DNA of 64,000 bases from Mucilaginibacter sp. SG564 (GCF_013149275.1 NZ_JABGNA010000007.1:314448-378447), one strand, 5' to 3'. Positions 17,334 through 27,856 are shown, numbered from the stretch's first letter. Program-made: numbers and translations. The notes: generated by a model not told the origin, from the sequence alone.

Positions 17334-18812
17334 TTAGTTAAGAACTATTAACAATGCCGTAGTAGCCCGTACTTTTATATTAATAAATCTACTTGGCGCG
17401 CTCAGATTACTTACATAACCGTCTGTTTTAAATACACCATTATCATCCACAAAAGCCCCATTAATATTAGTACCGGATGGGGAGGTACTCGACAGTGATG
17501 GCCCATTTAACTGATAGATTGTTGTTGTATTTATAACGTCCTTATTATTTATAGTAACCGACACATCGTTTTTGTCGTCTTTGTTAATTAGCAGTAATCC
17601 TTTTTTACCATCTTTTCTTGTAAATGAAAAAATGTCAATGTTTGCATTTGTACTTTGCAGCTCTGTCTTTAAAAATTGCCTAACTGCGGCTTGATGAAAC
17701 AGTAACATTGCATAATACAACGGCCTGGCTACGTTTTTCTTATTAACCGTATTTATAGGCGAATAAACGTATACACTTTCTCCTCCCGTATGAAAATTAA
17801 CGCCAGCAATACCTTGTTGTGCCAAATAAAATAAAAATTCAGATCCCCATAATGATGATCCAAAGGCGTTGCTAATTCCAGGCTGTCCGCCGCGATAAAC
17901 CGAACTACATTCAGAAAACCGAAACGGCACTTTGTTATGTACGTTTACACCTAACTTAAGATATTCAATGATATCATGTAAAAACTGATCAAAAGTCATC
18001 AGTTTATTCATAGTGACACTTGCATTGCCTGCTGGTCCCATTCTATAATAATGGAATGAAAACAGGTTTACATTATTATTAGTGTTATTTAAAAATTGCC
18101 TCGCCCAGTTTCCGTCATTTGATTCCGGACCTGAAATTACTATTCCTGGAACGGAGCTCCTTAAAGTATTTGAAAAATTAGTGAATTCACTTTGAAAATC
18201 GTTAAAGCTATAACCGGGTTTCCTTAAATTATTTAAACCGAAATATTCCGGTTCATTTCCTATGGCAAAACTATGTATCAGGTTGCCCGATTTACTTAAT
18301 ACATAATTTGCTTCCTCCACATCGCTTGATATGTTTAACTTGCCCAAGTTAAGGCCCCAGATTGTTTTCCATCCAACCTGTCTGTTGAACGCAAGAACGC
18401 GGTCAACATCATTGGCATAAACAGTATCCTTGGTACCTGTCTTCCTGTTATTTTTTGACCAATAAACTTTATCGACAAAAGCCCCTCCAATTCTGATTAA
18501 TCCACCTCCAAGGTTTTTAAATAGATTAATAAAAGAGGTATTTGATGTATTAAAGTAAGTTGTATCTGTTAATATCAATTTCTCAAAACTAAAACCTAAA
18601 AAATCATCAGGAACTACCGGGCTAATAACATCACTGTATAATTTAAGACTAACCGGAATAACTGGAAGTGGGTTGACTGAATCGGGTAAATTAACATGAT
18701 TAGGTACAGTAACTTCATAAACGTGATCGGGTATCTTATCTTCCTTTTTACAAGAAAAAATAACTAATAACAAGATCAACAAGGTAAAGTTTAGGGGTAT
18801 TAATTTCTTCAT
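17334..18812 (-). CDS. Secreted lipoprotein glycoside hydrolase, GH79-like
   Basis: A 492-residue lipoprotein: the signal peptide ends in VIFSCKKED (Cys near residue 21). The body is a TIM-barrel glycosidase of the GH79/GH-A type. GFSFEKL begins the barrel near residue 72, SFAIGNEPEYF near residue 186 supplies the acid/base Glu after Asn, and FRFSECSSVYRGGQPG near 300 supplies the nucleophile Glu. GVNFHTGG and VYSPI near 340 and the beta-sandwich C-terminus also fit GH79 beta-glucuronidase relatives. It may cleave uronic-acid polymers, possibly the polysaccharide made next door. Substrate is not deducible. It lies upstream of and on the same strand as wza. Confidence 0.72.
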   Translation of the reverse strand: MKKLIPLNFTLLILLLVIFSCKKEDKIPDHVYEVTVPNHVNLPDSVNPLPVIPVSLKLYSDVISPVVPDDFLGFSFEKLILTDTTYFNTSNTSFINLFKNLGGGLIRIGGAFVDKVYWSKNNRKTGTKDTVYANDVDRVLAFNRQVGWKTIWGLNLGKLNISSDVEEANYVLSKSGNLIHSFAIGNEPEYFGLNNLRKPGYSFNDFQSEFTNFSNTLRSSVPGIVISGPESNDGNWARQFLNNTNNNVNLFSFHYYRMGPAGNASVTMNKLMTFDQFLHDIIEYLKLGVNVHNKVPFRFSECSSVYRGGQPGISNAFGSSLWGSEFLFYLAQQGIAGVNFHTGGESVYVYSPINTVNKKNVARPLYYAMLLFHQAAVRQFLKTELQSTNANIDIFSFTRKDGKKGLLLINKDDKNDVSVTINNKDVINTTTIYQLNGPSLSSTSPSGTNINGAFVDDNGVFKTDGYVSNLSAPSRFINIKVRATTALLIVLN

Positions 18813-18865
18813 AAAATTTTTTTCACAAAATACTACTTTTTTGTTAAGTATTTGTTTCGCTCATC

Positions 18866-19177
18866 TTATGCTTGCCCCATTGTCCCACCAAAGTTCATCG
18901 GAAAACCTGAAGGTTCCTGTTGAACTTTAATACGTCCGTTAATTGATTCAAATTTTTCCAGATTGTCTTCCAATGCAGTTAATAAACGTTTAGCATGCTC
19001 CGGCGTTAAGATAACACGCGACTTTACTTTTGCCTTTGGTATCCCGGGCATTACTCTTATAAAGTCAAGCACAAATTCTGAGCTGGAGTGAGTAATTATT
19101 GCCAAATTTGAATAAATTCCTTCTGCTATCTCTTCAGAAAGTTCAATATTCAGTTGATTTTCATTTTGTTCTTCCAT
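18866..19177 (-). CDS. DUF3467 family protein
   Basis: A 103-residue acidic protein. The segment IYSNLAIITHSSSEFVLDFIRVMPG followed by KAKVKSRVILTPEHAKRLL is the whole DUF3467 domain, a small beta-rich family that is widespread in Bacteroidota and has no known function. I choose the ATG at 19177 (MEEQNENQLNIEL), because homologues start with a short acidic lead; an upstream in-frame start at 19222 would add 15 residues unlike the family. It lies downstream of the rpoBC terminator on the same strand and upstream of the GH79-like gene, so it probably has its own promoter. Confidence 0.85.
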   Translation of the reverse strand: MEEQNENQLNIELSEEIAEGIYSNLAIITHSSSEFVLDFIRVMPGIPKAKVKSRVILTPEHAKRLLTALEDNLEKFESINGRIKVQQEPSGFPMNFGGTMGQA

Positions 19178-19351
19178 TTCATTAAAATAATAAAGCCATT
19201 CATCCATCGAAAGGCTCTCCAATAATAATAAATATTGTTCAACCTAACGTACAAATGCTTTATTGTAAGCAACGAAACTCTAAAACCATCATGTTTAGGT
19301 TTTGTTTTACTTTTTTTCAAAATTTTCCATTAGCGGATATCGTATTGATCA

Positions 19352-19390
19352 TAAAACAAAAAGCCCCCCGGTTTACGGGGGGCTTTGATC
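19352..19390 (-). terminator. Rho-independent terminator of rpoBC
   Basis: An 11-bp perfect stem (19360-19370 with 19376-19386), GC-rich with six consecutive C-G pairs and loop GTTTA. It is followed on the minus strand by UUUUUGUUUUAU. It sits 17 bp after the rpoC stop and closes the ribosomal-RNA polymerase operon. Confidence 0.92.
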
Positions 19391-19406
19391 AATATAGCTG
19401 ATTAAA

Positions 19407-22400
19407 TTACGCTTCGATTTCCTCGGCTTTTGAAGCCATTAAGCGATCAAACTCTTCTTGCGAACCTACACGGATGTTTTCGTATTCGCGTAAGCCAGTA
19501 CCAGAAGGAATCAAGTGACCAACAATAACGTTTTCTTTCAGGCCAAGCATTAGGTCTTTTTTACCTGCTATGGCAGCTTCATTCAGTACTTTGGTAGTTT
19601 CCTGGAATGATGCAGCTGAGATAAACGATTTGGTGCCTAATGACGCCCTGGTGATACCTTGCAGTATCGGGCTTGAAGTTGCCGCGATAGCATCACGCAC
19701 TTCAACTAACCTTAAGTCACGACGTTTTAAGACAGAGTTCTCATCACGTAACCTTCTTAATGATACAATCTGACCAGCTTTTAACGTAGTTGAATCACCT
19801 GGCTCAACTACTACCTTTTTGTCAAATATATCATCATTTTCGGTCATGAAATCCCAGCTGTCAACAGCTTCACGCTCTAAGAAACGGGTATCACCCGCGT
19901 CTTCGATCGATACTTTCTGCATCATCTGGTGAACGATAACCTCAAAGTGCTTATCGTTGATCTTCACACCCTGTAAACGGTAAACCTCTTGTATACCATT
20001 TACCAGGTATTCCTGCACCGCAGCCGGGCCTTTAATAGCCAGGATATCAGCAGGTGATATAGATCCATCAGATAACGGCATACCTGCTTTCACAAAGTCG
20101 TTATCCTGTACAAGGATGTGTTTTGACAATGGAACCAGGTATTTTTTAACCTGACCGTCTTTTGATTCGATAGTGATCTCGCGATTACCACGTTTCACAC
20201 CACCCAAAGTTACCACACCGTCAATCTCTGTTACTACAGCAGGGTTTGATGGGTTACGTGCTTCAAATAACTCGGTTACACGTGGTAAACCACCGGTGAT
20301 GTCACGGGTTTTACCAGTTGAACGAGGGATCTTAGCAATAACCTGTCCTGTTTGTAGCTTTTCACCTTCTTCAACAGCGATGTGCGCTCCTACCGGAATG
20401 TTATACCCTTTAATGATGTTACCTTTTGTATCGGTAATTTGAATAACAGGGTTTTTTGTTTTATCCCTGGTATCGATAATTACCTTTTCACGGTGACCTG
20501 TTTGTTCGTCAGATTCTTCACGGAAAGTGATACCATCCAATACAGCCTCAAACTGGGTTAAACCTGCAAATTCAGATATAATCACCGCGTTGTATGGATC
20601 CCATGAACAGATACGGTCGCCACGGGTTATTTTGCTGCCATCTTTTACATACAGGTATGAACCGTATGGAATGTTATTGGTAACAATTACCTTGTTGCTT
20701 CCTTCTTCAATGATACGGAACTCACCTGAACGGCCTAATACTACATCTACTTTACCCTCTTCGGCAGTAGTGTATTCAACAGTACGCACGTTTTCAAATT
20801 CAATGATACCATCAAACTTAGCGTTGATTTGTGACTCCGCAGCAATGTTTGACGCGGTACCACCCACGTGGAAAGTACGTAGTGTTAACTGTGTACCCGG
20901 CTCACCGATTGATTGTGCAGCAATTACACCTACAGCTTCGCCTTTTTGTACACGTTTACCGCTGGCCAGGTTACGGCCGTAGCAAAGTGCACAAACTCCG
21001 CGTTTACTTTCGCAAGTTAATACCGAACGTATTTCGACACCCTCCAATGGAGAGTTTTCGATTTTTTTAGCTACCTCTTCTGTAATATCCTGACCAGCTG
21101 ATGCCAACAGTTCGTTGGTGATAGGGTCATGTACATCATGTAAAGCGGTACGACCTAAGATACGGTCATATAATGGCTCAACAATATCCTCGTTGTCTTT
21201 CAGTGCAGTTGTGTAGATACCTCTTAAAGTGCCACAATCAACTTCACCTACAATCATATCCTGGGCAACGTCATGCAACCTACGGGTTAAGTAACCAGCA
21301 TCCGCTGTTTTTAACGCCGTATCGGCCAAACCTTTGCGAGCACCGTGAGTAGAGATGAAGTACTCCAATACCGACAAACCTTCTTTAAAGTTTGAAAGGA
21401 TCGGGTTTTCGATAATCTCACCACCTGAACCTGATTTCTGAGGTTTCGCCATCAAACCACGCATACCTGCAAGCTGACGGATCTGCTCTTTAGAACCACG
21501 GGCTCCTGAGTCAAGCATCATGTAAACAGAGTTAAAGCCCTGGTTATCGGTGCTCAGAATATCCATTACATTCGCGGTTAAGCGGTTGTTGATACGTGTC
21601 CAGATATCGATGATCTGATTGTAACGCTCGTTATTGGTAATGAAACCCATGTTATAGTTACTCATTACCTCTTCAACTTGTTTAGAAGCTGTTTCTATAA
21701 GCGTAACTTTTTCGGCGGGGATATTAATATCCTTCAGGTTAAATGATAAACCACCCTGGAATGCCATCTTAAAGCCTAACTCCTTAATATCATCAAGGAA
21801 TTGTGCTGCACGAGCCATACCAGTAATTTTCACTACTTCACCAATGATATCACGAAGTGATTTTTTGGTAAGCAGTTCATTAATATAACCTACTTCTACC
21901 GGTACATGCTGATTAAACAATACACGACCAACAGTAGTATCAATGATTTTACTTACAATACTGCCATCTTTTTCTTTCACCAAAGCTTTCACTTTGATAA
22001 AGGCGTGCAGATCAAGTTTTTTCTCATTATAAGCGATAATTACTTCCTCTGCAGAGTAGAAGGTTAAACCTTCGCCTTTTACCACACGGGTTGCATCTGT
22101 TTTACGGCCTTTGGTTATGTAGTACAAACCAAGCACCATGTCCTGTGATGGTACAGTAATAGGTGTACCGTTGGCAGGGTTAAGGATGTTGTGTGATGCC
22201 AGCATTAGAATTTGGGCTTCCAAAATTGCCGCATTACCTAGTGGTACGTGAACGGCCATCTGGTCACCGTCAAAATCCGCGTTGAATGCTGTACAAGTTA
22301 ATGGGTGCAATTGGATCGCTTTACCTTCAACCAGTTTTGGCTGGAACGACTGGATACCTAATCTGTGCAGCGTAGGCGCACGGTTTAGTAATACAGGGTG

Positions 22401-23696
22401 TCCTTTCAATACGTTTTCTAAAATGTCCCAAACTAACGGATCTTTACGGTCAACTATCTTTTTGGCAGATTTTACTGTTTTAACCACACCACGCTCAATC
22501 ATTTTACGGATGATAAATGGTTTAAACAGCTCGGCAGCCATATCTTTTGGTAAACCGCACTCGTGTAGTTTAAGGTTTGGACCTACAACAATTACCGAAC
22601 GGGCAGAGTAATCCACACGTTTACCTAATAAGTTTTGACGGAAACGGCCTTGTTTACCTTTCAGGATGTCTGAAAGTGATTTCAGGGCACGGTTACCTTC
22701 GGTTTTTACTGCGTTTACTTTACGTGAGTTATCGAACAACGAGTCAACAGCTTCCTGCAACATACGTTTTTCGTTACGTAATATAACTTCCGGTGCTTTG
22801 ATCTCGATCAAACGTTTTAAACGATTGTTACGGATAATTACACGACGGTAAAGGTCATTCAAATCCGAAGTAGCGAAACGGCCGCCTTCCAGTGGTACCA
22901 ATGGACGCAATTCAGGCGGGATAACCGGAACGATCTTAACGATCATCCATTCAGGGTTATTCTCGATACGAGTTTTAGCATCACGGAAAGCCTCAACAAC
23001 CTGTAAACGTTTTAAAGCTTCGTTTTTACGTTGTTGTGAAGTTTCGTTTGCAGCCTGGTGACGTAGGCTGAATGATAACTCATCCAAGTCAAGGCGCTTT
23101 AATAACTCTTCAAGAGCCTCGGCACCCATTTTAGCCACAAATTTTTGTGGATCTTTATCATCCAGGTATTGGTTTTCTTTTGGAAGGGTATCCAACACGT
23201 CAAGATATTCCTCTTCAGTTAGGAAATCCATTTTGTTGATACCATCGGCTTCTTTGATACCTGGTTGGATAACTACATAACGCTCGTAGTATATGATCAG
23301 GTCGAGCCTTTTTGTTGGCAAACCTAACAGGTAACCAATTTTGTTTGGTAATGAACGGAAGTACCAGATATGAGCAACAGGAACTACAAGGTTAATGTGG
23401 CCCATGCGCTCACGACGTACTTTCTTTTCGGTTACTTCAACACCGCAACGGTCGCACACGATACCTTTGTAACGGATACGTTTGTATTTACCGCAATGGC
23501 ACTCATAATCTTTAACCGGACCAAAAATACGTTCGCAGAATAAACCATCGCGCTCAGGTTTATAGGTCCTGTAGTTGATGGTTTCTGGTTTTAAAACTTC
23601 ACCGCTTGAACGTTCAAGGATGGACTCAGGAGAGGCCAGGCTGATCGTAATTGTGGTGAAATTACTTTTGATTTTATTATCCTTTTTGTAAGACAT
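19407..23696 (-). CDS. rpoC: DNA-directed RNA polymerase subunit beta'
   Basis: A 1429-residue largest subunit of RNA polymerase. The N-terminal zinc site is CHCGKYK to CDRCGVEV near residues 68-90. The active-site motif NADFDGDQMAVHVP, whose three Asp residues hold catalytic Mg, lies near 470. The second zinc site CESKRGVCALCYG lies near 900, and AAQSIGEPGTQLTLRTFH near 930 is the conserved trigger-loop region. It is full length with no frameshift. It follows rpoB after a 153-bp spacer that is filled by an imperfect palindromic repeat, and is followed by a strong terminator. Confidence 0.99.
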   Translation of the reverse strand: MSYKKDNKIKSNFTTITISLASPESILERSSGEVLKPETINYRTYKPERDGLFCERIFGPVKDYECHCGKYKRIRYKGIVCDRCGVEVTEKKVRRERMGHINLVVPVAHIWYFRSLPNKIGYLLGLPTKRLDLIIYYERYVVIQPGIKEADGINKMDFLTEEEYLDVLDTLPKENQYLDDKDPQKFVAKMGAEALEELLKRLDLDELSFSLRHQAANETSQQRKNEALKRLQVVEAFRDAKTRIENNPEWMIVKIVPVIPPELRPLVPLEGGRFATSDLNDLYRRVIIRNNRLKRLIEIKAPEVILRNEKRMLQEAVDSLFDNSRKVNAVKTEGNRALKSLSDILKGKQGRFRQNLLGKRVDYSARSVIVVGPNLKLHECGLPKDMAAELFKPFIIRKMIERGVVKTVKSAKKIVDRKDPLVWDILENVLKGHPVLLNRAPTLHRLGIQSFQPKLVEGKAIQLHPLTCTAFNADFDGDQMAVHVPLGNAAILEAQILMLASHNILNPANGTPITVPSQDMVLGLYYITKGRKTDATRVVKGEGLTFYSAEEVIIAYNEKKLDLHAFIKVKALVKEKDGSIVSKIIDTTVGRVLFNQHVPVEVGYINELLTKKSLRDIIGEVVKITGMARAAQFLDDIKELGFKMAFQGGLSFNLKDINIPAEKVTLIETASKQVEEVMSNYNMGFITNNERYNQIIDIWTRINNRLTANVMDILSTDNQGFNSVYMMLDSGARGSKEQIRQLAGMRGLMAKPQKSGSGGEIIENPILSNFKEGLSVLEYFISTHGARKGLADTALKTADAGYLTRRLHDVAQDMIVGEVDCGTLRGIYTTALKDNEDIVEPLYDRILGRTALHDVHDPITNELLASAGQDITEEVAKKIENSPLEGVEIRSVLTCESKRGVCALCYGRNLASGKRVQKGEAVGVIAAQSIGEPGTQLTLRTFHVGGTASNIAAESQINAKFDGIIEFENVRTVEYTTAEEGKVDVVLGRSGEFRIIEEGSNKVIVTNNIPYGSYLYVKDGSKITRGDRICSWDPYNAVIISEFAGLTQFEAVLDGITFREESDEQTGHREKVIIDTRDKTKNPVIQITDTKGNIIKGYNIPVGAHIAVEEGEKLQTGQVIAKIPRSTGKTRDITGGLPRVTELFEARNPSNPAVVTEIDGVVTLGGVKRGNREITIESKDGQVKKYLVPLSKHILVQDNDFVKAGMPLSDGSISPADILAIKGPAAVQEYLVNGIQEVYRLQGVKINDKHFEVIVHQMMQKVSIEDAGDTRFLEREAVDSWDFMTENDDIFDKKVVVEPGDSTTLKAGQIVSLRRLRDENSVLKRRDLRLVEVRDAIAATSSPILQGITRASLGTKSFISAASFQETTKVLNEAAIAGKKDLMLGLKENVIVGHLIPSGTGLREYENIRVGSQEEFDRLMASKAEEIEA

Positions 23697-23710
23697 AGTC
23701 TCCTTGTTTT

Positions 23711-23852
23711 TTAATGATTGAATTAGTGAGTTAGTGAATTAGTGAGTTAACCAGGTTTGTTAAATCACTCTTCTACTATGTTTGAATTAGCGAGTCAGCG
23801 AATTGATGATTTGTTTAATCACTAATTCACTAACTCGCTAAATCACTAATTA
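23711..23852. repeat. Word-repeat imperfect palindrome, family A, inside rpoB-rpoC
   Basis: The spacer is built from repeats of the word GAATTAGTGA and close variants. The left part (23716-23750) and the right part (23815-23851) are inverted copies of each other, so the rpoBC transcript would form a long imperfect hairpin between the two genes. The right end overlaps the rpoB stop codon. Similar elements occur at 32451-32540, 32624-32702 and (half) 56260-56312. Confidence 0.75.
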
Positions 23853-26800
23853 TTCTAACGTGATATCTAAACCTAAACCTCTTAACTCATGAACCAATAC
23901 GTTGAATGATTCAGGAACTGATGGTGTTGGCAGGTTTTCACCTTTAACAATAGCCTCGTAAGTTTTGGCACGGCCGATAACATCATCCGATTTAACGGTT
24001 AATATTTCCTGCAGTATGTTTGATGCACCGAATGCTTCGAGTGCCCAAACCTCCATCTCACCAAAACGCTGACCACCAAACTGAGCTTTACCACCCAATG
24101 GTTGTTGTGTAATTAATGAGTATGGCCCAATAGAACGTGCGTGCATCTTATCATCAACCATGTGACCCAGTTTCAGCATGTATATAATACCTACTGTAGT
24201 TTGCTGGTCAAAACGATCACCTGTTAAGCCATTGTATAAATAGGTACGGCCTGATTCTGGTAAGTTTGCCTTTTTAACCCACTCTTCCACTTCTTCATGG
24301 CTTGCACCATCAAAAATCGGGGTAGCGAATTTAATACCAAGCTCTTTACCGGCCCAGCCCAATACTGTTTCATAGATCTGACCCAGGTTCATACGTGAAG
24401 GTACACCCAGTGGGTTCAACACAATATCAACCGGTGTTCCATCCTCAAGGAAAGGCATATCCTCGTCACGTACAATACGTGCAACGATACCTTTGTTACC
24501 GTGACGACCAGCCATTTTATCACCTACTTTAAGCTTACGCTTTTTAGCGATGTAAACTTTAGCCATTTGTACGATACCTGATGGAAGCTCGTCACCCACA
24601 CTGATCGCGAATTTATCACGACGGTAAGCACCTAATTCCTCATTAACTTTGATGTTGTAGTTATGAAGCAGAAGCTTGATCTGATCGTTTTTGTCATCAT
24701 CAGTTGTCCATTTAGTTGGGTTAATGTTTTCGTAACTAAGCTCAACTAAAATTTTCTGAGTGAATTTTACACCTTTAGGCACTAAAAGCTCTTTGTAAAT
24801 ATTATAAACACCTTGTGATGTTTTACCATTCACGATCTCAAATAACTTTTCGATCAACGTGTTTTTAAGTTCTTTTACAGCTCTTTCGTGTTTAGTATCC
24901 AGTTTTTCCAACTGTGCTTTTTCTTCGGCCTTTGAGGTCTTTTTAGCACGGCTGAACAATTTGGTATCAATAACAACACCTGCAATAGATGGCGGAGTTT
25001 TCAGTGACGCATCTTTAACGTCGCCTGCTTTATCACCAAATATGGCACGTAACAGTTTTTCTTCCGGTGATGGGTCTGATTCACCTTTTGGAGTGATCTT
25101 ACCAATCAGGATATCGCCTTCTTTAACCTCGGCACCTACACGGATGATACCGTCTTCGTCAAGGTCTTTGGTAGCTTCTTCTGATACGTTAGGGATATCT
25201 GGTGTCAATTCCTCTTCACCACGTTTGGTATCACGTACTTCCAATTCAAACTCTTCAACGTGAAGTGAAGTGAAAATATCCTGTGAAACCACACGCTCAG
25301 ATATTACGATCGCATCCTCAAAGTTATATCCCTGCCAAGGCATGAACGCCACTTTTAAGTTACGGCCTAATGCAAGCTCACCATTCTGAGTAGCATAACC
25401 TTCGCAAAGAACCTCTCCTTTTGATACTCTTTGGCCTTTTTTAACAATCGGCTTCAGGTTCATGGTGGTGCTTTGGTTGGTTTTCTTGAATTTGGTTAAA
25501 CGATAGCTTTTTGAATCGCCATCAAATGAAACCAAACGGTCAAGTTCATCACGGTCATATTTAATACGTATCTCATTAGCATCAACATACTCTACTACAC
25601 CGTCGCCTTCGGCGTTGATCAGTGTACGTGAGTCTTTTGCCACACGTCCTTCCAGTCCGGTTCCAACAATTGGCGCTTCAGGACGCAACAATGGTACTGC
25701 CTGGCGTTGCATGTTCGATCCCATCAATGCACGGTTAGCATCATCATGTTCCAGGAACGGGATCAATGAAGCCGCGATAGAAGTGATCTGGTTTGGAGCG
25801 ATGTCCATCAAATCGAGTCTTTCCGGCTCAATAATCGGGAAGTCACCTTCAAAACGTGCTTTTACTTTTGGCAATGCAAACACACCTTTATCATCATAAT
25901 GGGCATTAGCCTGACCAATAGTTTTACCGTCCTCATCTTCTGCAGATAAATAGATAACCGGTTCATCAACCTGTACCTTACCTTCAACCACACGTTTGTA
26001 TGGAGTTTCGATAAAGCCTAAGTTGTTGATCTTAGCATGTACGCAAAGTGATGATATCAAACCAATGTTCGGTCCTTCCGGAGTTTCAATGGTACACAAC
26101 CTACCGTAGTGGGTGTAATGTACGTCACGAACCTCGAAACCAGCACGCTCACGTGACAGACCACCGGGCCCAAGGGCTGACAGACGACGCTTGTGCGTGA
26201 TCTCTGCCAGTGGATTGGTTTGGTCCATGAACTGTGATAACTGGTTTGTTCCGAAGAACGAGTTGATCACTGACGATAATGTACGCGCGTTGATCAGGTC
26301 GGTTGGCGTAAACACCTCGTTATCACGGATGTTCATACGCTCACGAATAGTACGTGCCATACGTGCCAAACCTACACCAAACTGAGCATATAACTGCTCA
26401 CCCACTGTACGAACACGACGGTTTGACAAGTGGTCAATATCATCCACCTCAGCCTTAGAGTTGATCAGTTTGATCAAATACTTAACAATGGCGATGATAT
26501 CCTGCTTGGTTAATACCTTTGTTTCGTCAGAGGTATTCAGTTTCAACTTACGGTTGATGCGGTAGCGGCCCACATCACCCAAATCATATCTTTTATCAGA
26601 GAAGAATAAACGATCGATGATACCACGAGCTGTTTCTTCATCAGGTGGTTCAGCGTTACGTAACTGACGGTAGATATGCTCAACCGCTTCTTTCTCCGAG
26701 TTCGAAGTATCTTTCTGTAAGGTATTGTATATAATAGTATAATCACCGCTGGTGGCCGCATCTTCCTTGTTCAGGATGATGGTTTTAACACCGGCATCAA

Positions 26801-27653
26801 TGATCATATCAATGTGATCGTCTTCCAATACGGTTTCACGCTCAAGGATGATCTCATTACGGTCGATAGAAACCACTTCACCGGTATCCTCATCCACGAA
26901 ATCTTCAACCCATTTTTTAAGCACCCTTGCAGCAAGCTTACGGCCGATATATTTTTTCAGACCAGATTTGCTTACTTTAATTTCATCGGCCAGTTCAAAC
27001 AACTCTAATATATCTTTATCAGAGTCGTAACCGATGGCACGAAGTAATGTGGTAACCGGGAATTTCTTTTTACGGTCAATGTATGCATACATCACGTTAT
27101 TAACATCAGTAGCAAACTCAATCCATGAACCTTTGAAAGGTATAACACGGGCCGAGTATAATTTTGTACCGTTGGTGTGGCGGCTTTGGCCAAAGAACAC
27201 ACCTGGCGAACGGTGTAATTGAGATACAATTACGCGCTCGGCACCATTTATAACAAATGTACCTTTAGGGGTCATGTATGGGATAGTTCCCAGATACACG
27301 TCCTGTACAATAGTTTCAAAATCTTCGTGCTCCTCATCATTACATGAAAGACGAAGCTTGGCTTTTAGGGGTACACTGTAAGTTAATCCGCGTTCGATAC
27401 ACTCTTGAATATCGTAACGTGGCGGATCAATAAAGTAATCAAGAAATTCTAAAACAAAGATGTTTCTTGAATCCGATATCGGAAAATTTTCAGCAAACAC
27501 TTTAAACAAACCTTCTTTATAACGGTTGTCTGAGGTGGTTTCCAATTGAAAAAATTCCTGGAAAGATTGTAACTGCACATCCAGGAAATCAGGGTAATCA
27601 AGTACCTTTCTGCTGGTTGCAAAGTTTACTCTTTGATTATTGTTGTTTGCCAA
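23850..27653 (-). CDS. rpoB: DNA-directed RNA polymerase subunit beta
   Basis: A 1267-residue second-largest RNA polymerase subunit. Recognisable segments include FGTNQLSQFMDQTNPLAEITHKRRLSALGPGGL near residue 470, the rifampicin-binding region, where the usual sensitive residues are present. Further on are the MAGRHGNKG region near 1060 and GGKAQFGGQRFGEMEVWALEA near 1180. The start codon is TTG at 27653: the reading frame begins MANNNNQRVNFATSR as in relatives and no ATG lies nearby. It is preceded by a 200-bp spacer with a hairpin and a palindromic repeat after rplL. Confidence 0.99.
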   Translation of the reverse strand: MANNNNQRVNFATSRKVLDYPDFLDVQLQSFQEFFQLETTSDNRYKEGLFKVFAENFPISDSRNIFVLEFLDYFIDPPRYDIQECIERGLTYSVPLKAKLRLSCNDEEHEDFETIVQDVYLGTIPYMTPKGTFVINGAERVIVSQLHRSPGVFFGQSRHTNGTKLYSARVIPFKGSWIEFATDVNNVMYAYIDRKKKFPVTTLLRAIGYDSDKDILELFELADEIKVSKSGLKKYIGRKLAARVLKKWVEDFVDEDTGEVVSIDRNEIILERETVLEDDHIDMIIDAGVKTIILNKEDAATSGDYTIIYNTLQKDTSNSEKEAVEHIYRQLRNAEPPDEETARGIIDRLFFSDKRYDLGDVGRYRINRKLKLNTSDETKVLTKQDIIAIVKYLIKLINSKAEVDDIDHLSNRRVRTVGEQLYAQFGVGLARMARTIRERMNIRDNEVFTPTDLINARTLSSVINSFFGTNQLSQFMDQTNPLAEITHKRRLSALGPGGLSRERAGFEVRDVHYTHYGRLCTIETPEGPNIGLISSLCVHAKINNLGFIETPYKRVVEGKVQVDEPVIYLSAEDEDGKTIGQANAHYDDKGVFALPKVKARFEGDFPIIEPERLDLMDIAPNQITSIAASLIPFLEHDDANRALMGSNMQRQAVPLLRPEAPIVGTGLEGRVAKDSRTLINAEGDGVVEYVDANEIRIKYDRDELDRLVSFDGDSKSYRLTKFKKTNQSTTMNLKPIVKKGQRVSKGEVLCEGYATQNGELALGRNLKVAFMPWQGYNFEDAIVISERVVSQDIFTSLHVEEFELEVRDTKRGEEELTPDIPNVSEEATKDLDEDGIIRVGAEVKEGDILIGKITPKGESDPSPEEKLLRAIFGDKAGDVKDASLKTPPSIAGVVIDTKLFSRAKKTSKAEEKAQLEKLDTKHERAVKELKNTLIEKLFEIVNGKTSQGVYNIYKELLVPKGVKFTQKILVELSYENINPTKWTTDDDKNDQIKLLLHNYNIKVNEELGAYRRDKFAISVGDELPSGIVQMAKVYIAKKRKLKVGDKMAGRHGNKGIVARIVRDEDMPFLEDGTPVDIVLNPLGVPSRMNLGQIYETVLGWAGKELGIKFATPIFDGASHEEVEEWVKKANLPESGRTYLYNGLTGDRFDQQTTVGIIYMLKLGHMVDDKMHARSIGPYSLITQQPLGGKAQFGGQRFGEMEVWALEAFGASNILQEILTVKSDDVIGRAKTYEAIVKGENLPTPSVPESFNVLVHELRGLGLDITLE

Positions 27654-27690
27654 GGTATTATAATTTTAGTTTATTAATAAACCTGTATTT

Positions 27691-27784
27691 AGAAGTGAGA
27701 TATGAGACGTAAGTATTGAGACTAAAAAATTTCACAGGCTGCATCCTGCAAAAATCTCAAATCCCAAATCTAATATCTCAAGTC
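27691..27784. repeat. Word-repeat imperfect palindrome between rplL and rpoB
   Basis: The left arm (27691-27723) is made of GAGATATGAGAC-like words, and the right arm (27752-27784) contains the complementary TCTCAAATC and ATCTCAAGTCT words. They could pair imperfectly around a 28-base centre. The style matches the other intergenic elements in the window, though the words differ. Confidence 0.6.
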
Positions 27785-27804
27785 TATTGTATATAAACAG
27801 CAAT

Positions 27805-27832
27805 AGACCCCGACCAAAATAGGTCGGAGTCT
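27805..27832 (-). terminator. Hairpin after rplL, possible attenuator before rpoBC
   Basis: Arms 27805-27815 and 27822-27832 pair over 11 positions with one mismatch and loop on six bases. It lies 24 bp after the rplL stop. The sequence after the stem on the minus strand is not U-rich, so it is more likely a partial terminator or processing site than a full stop, in the place where many bacteria reduce transcription between rplL and rpoB. Confidence 0.55.
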
Positions 27833-27856
27833 GATGCTATATTTGAGTGGGTTAAA

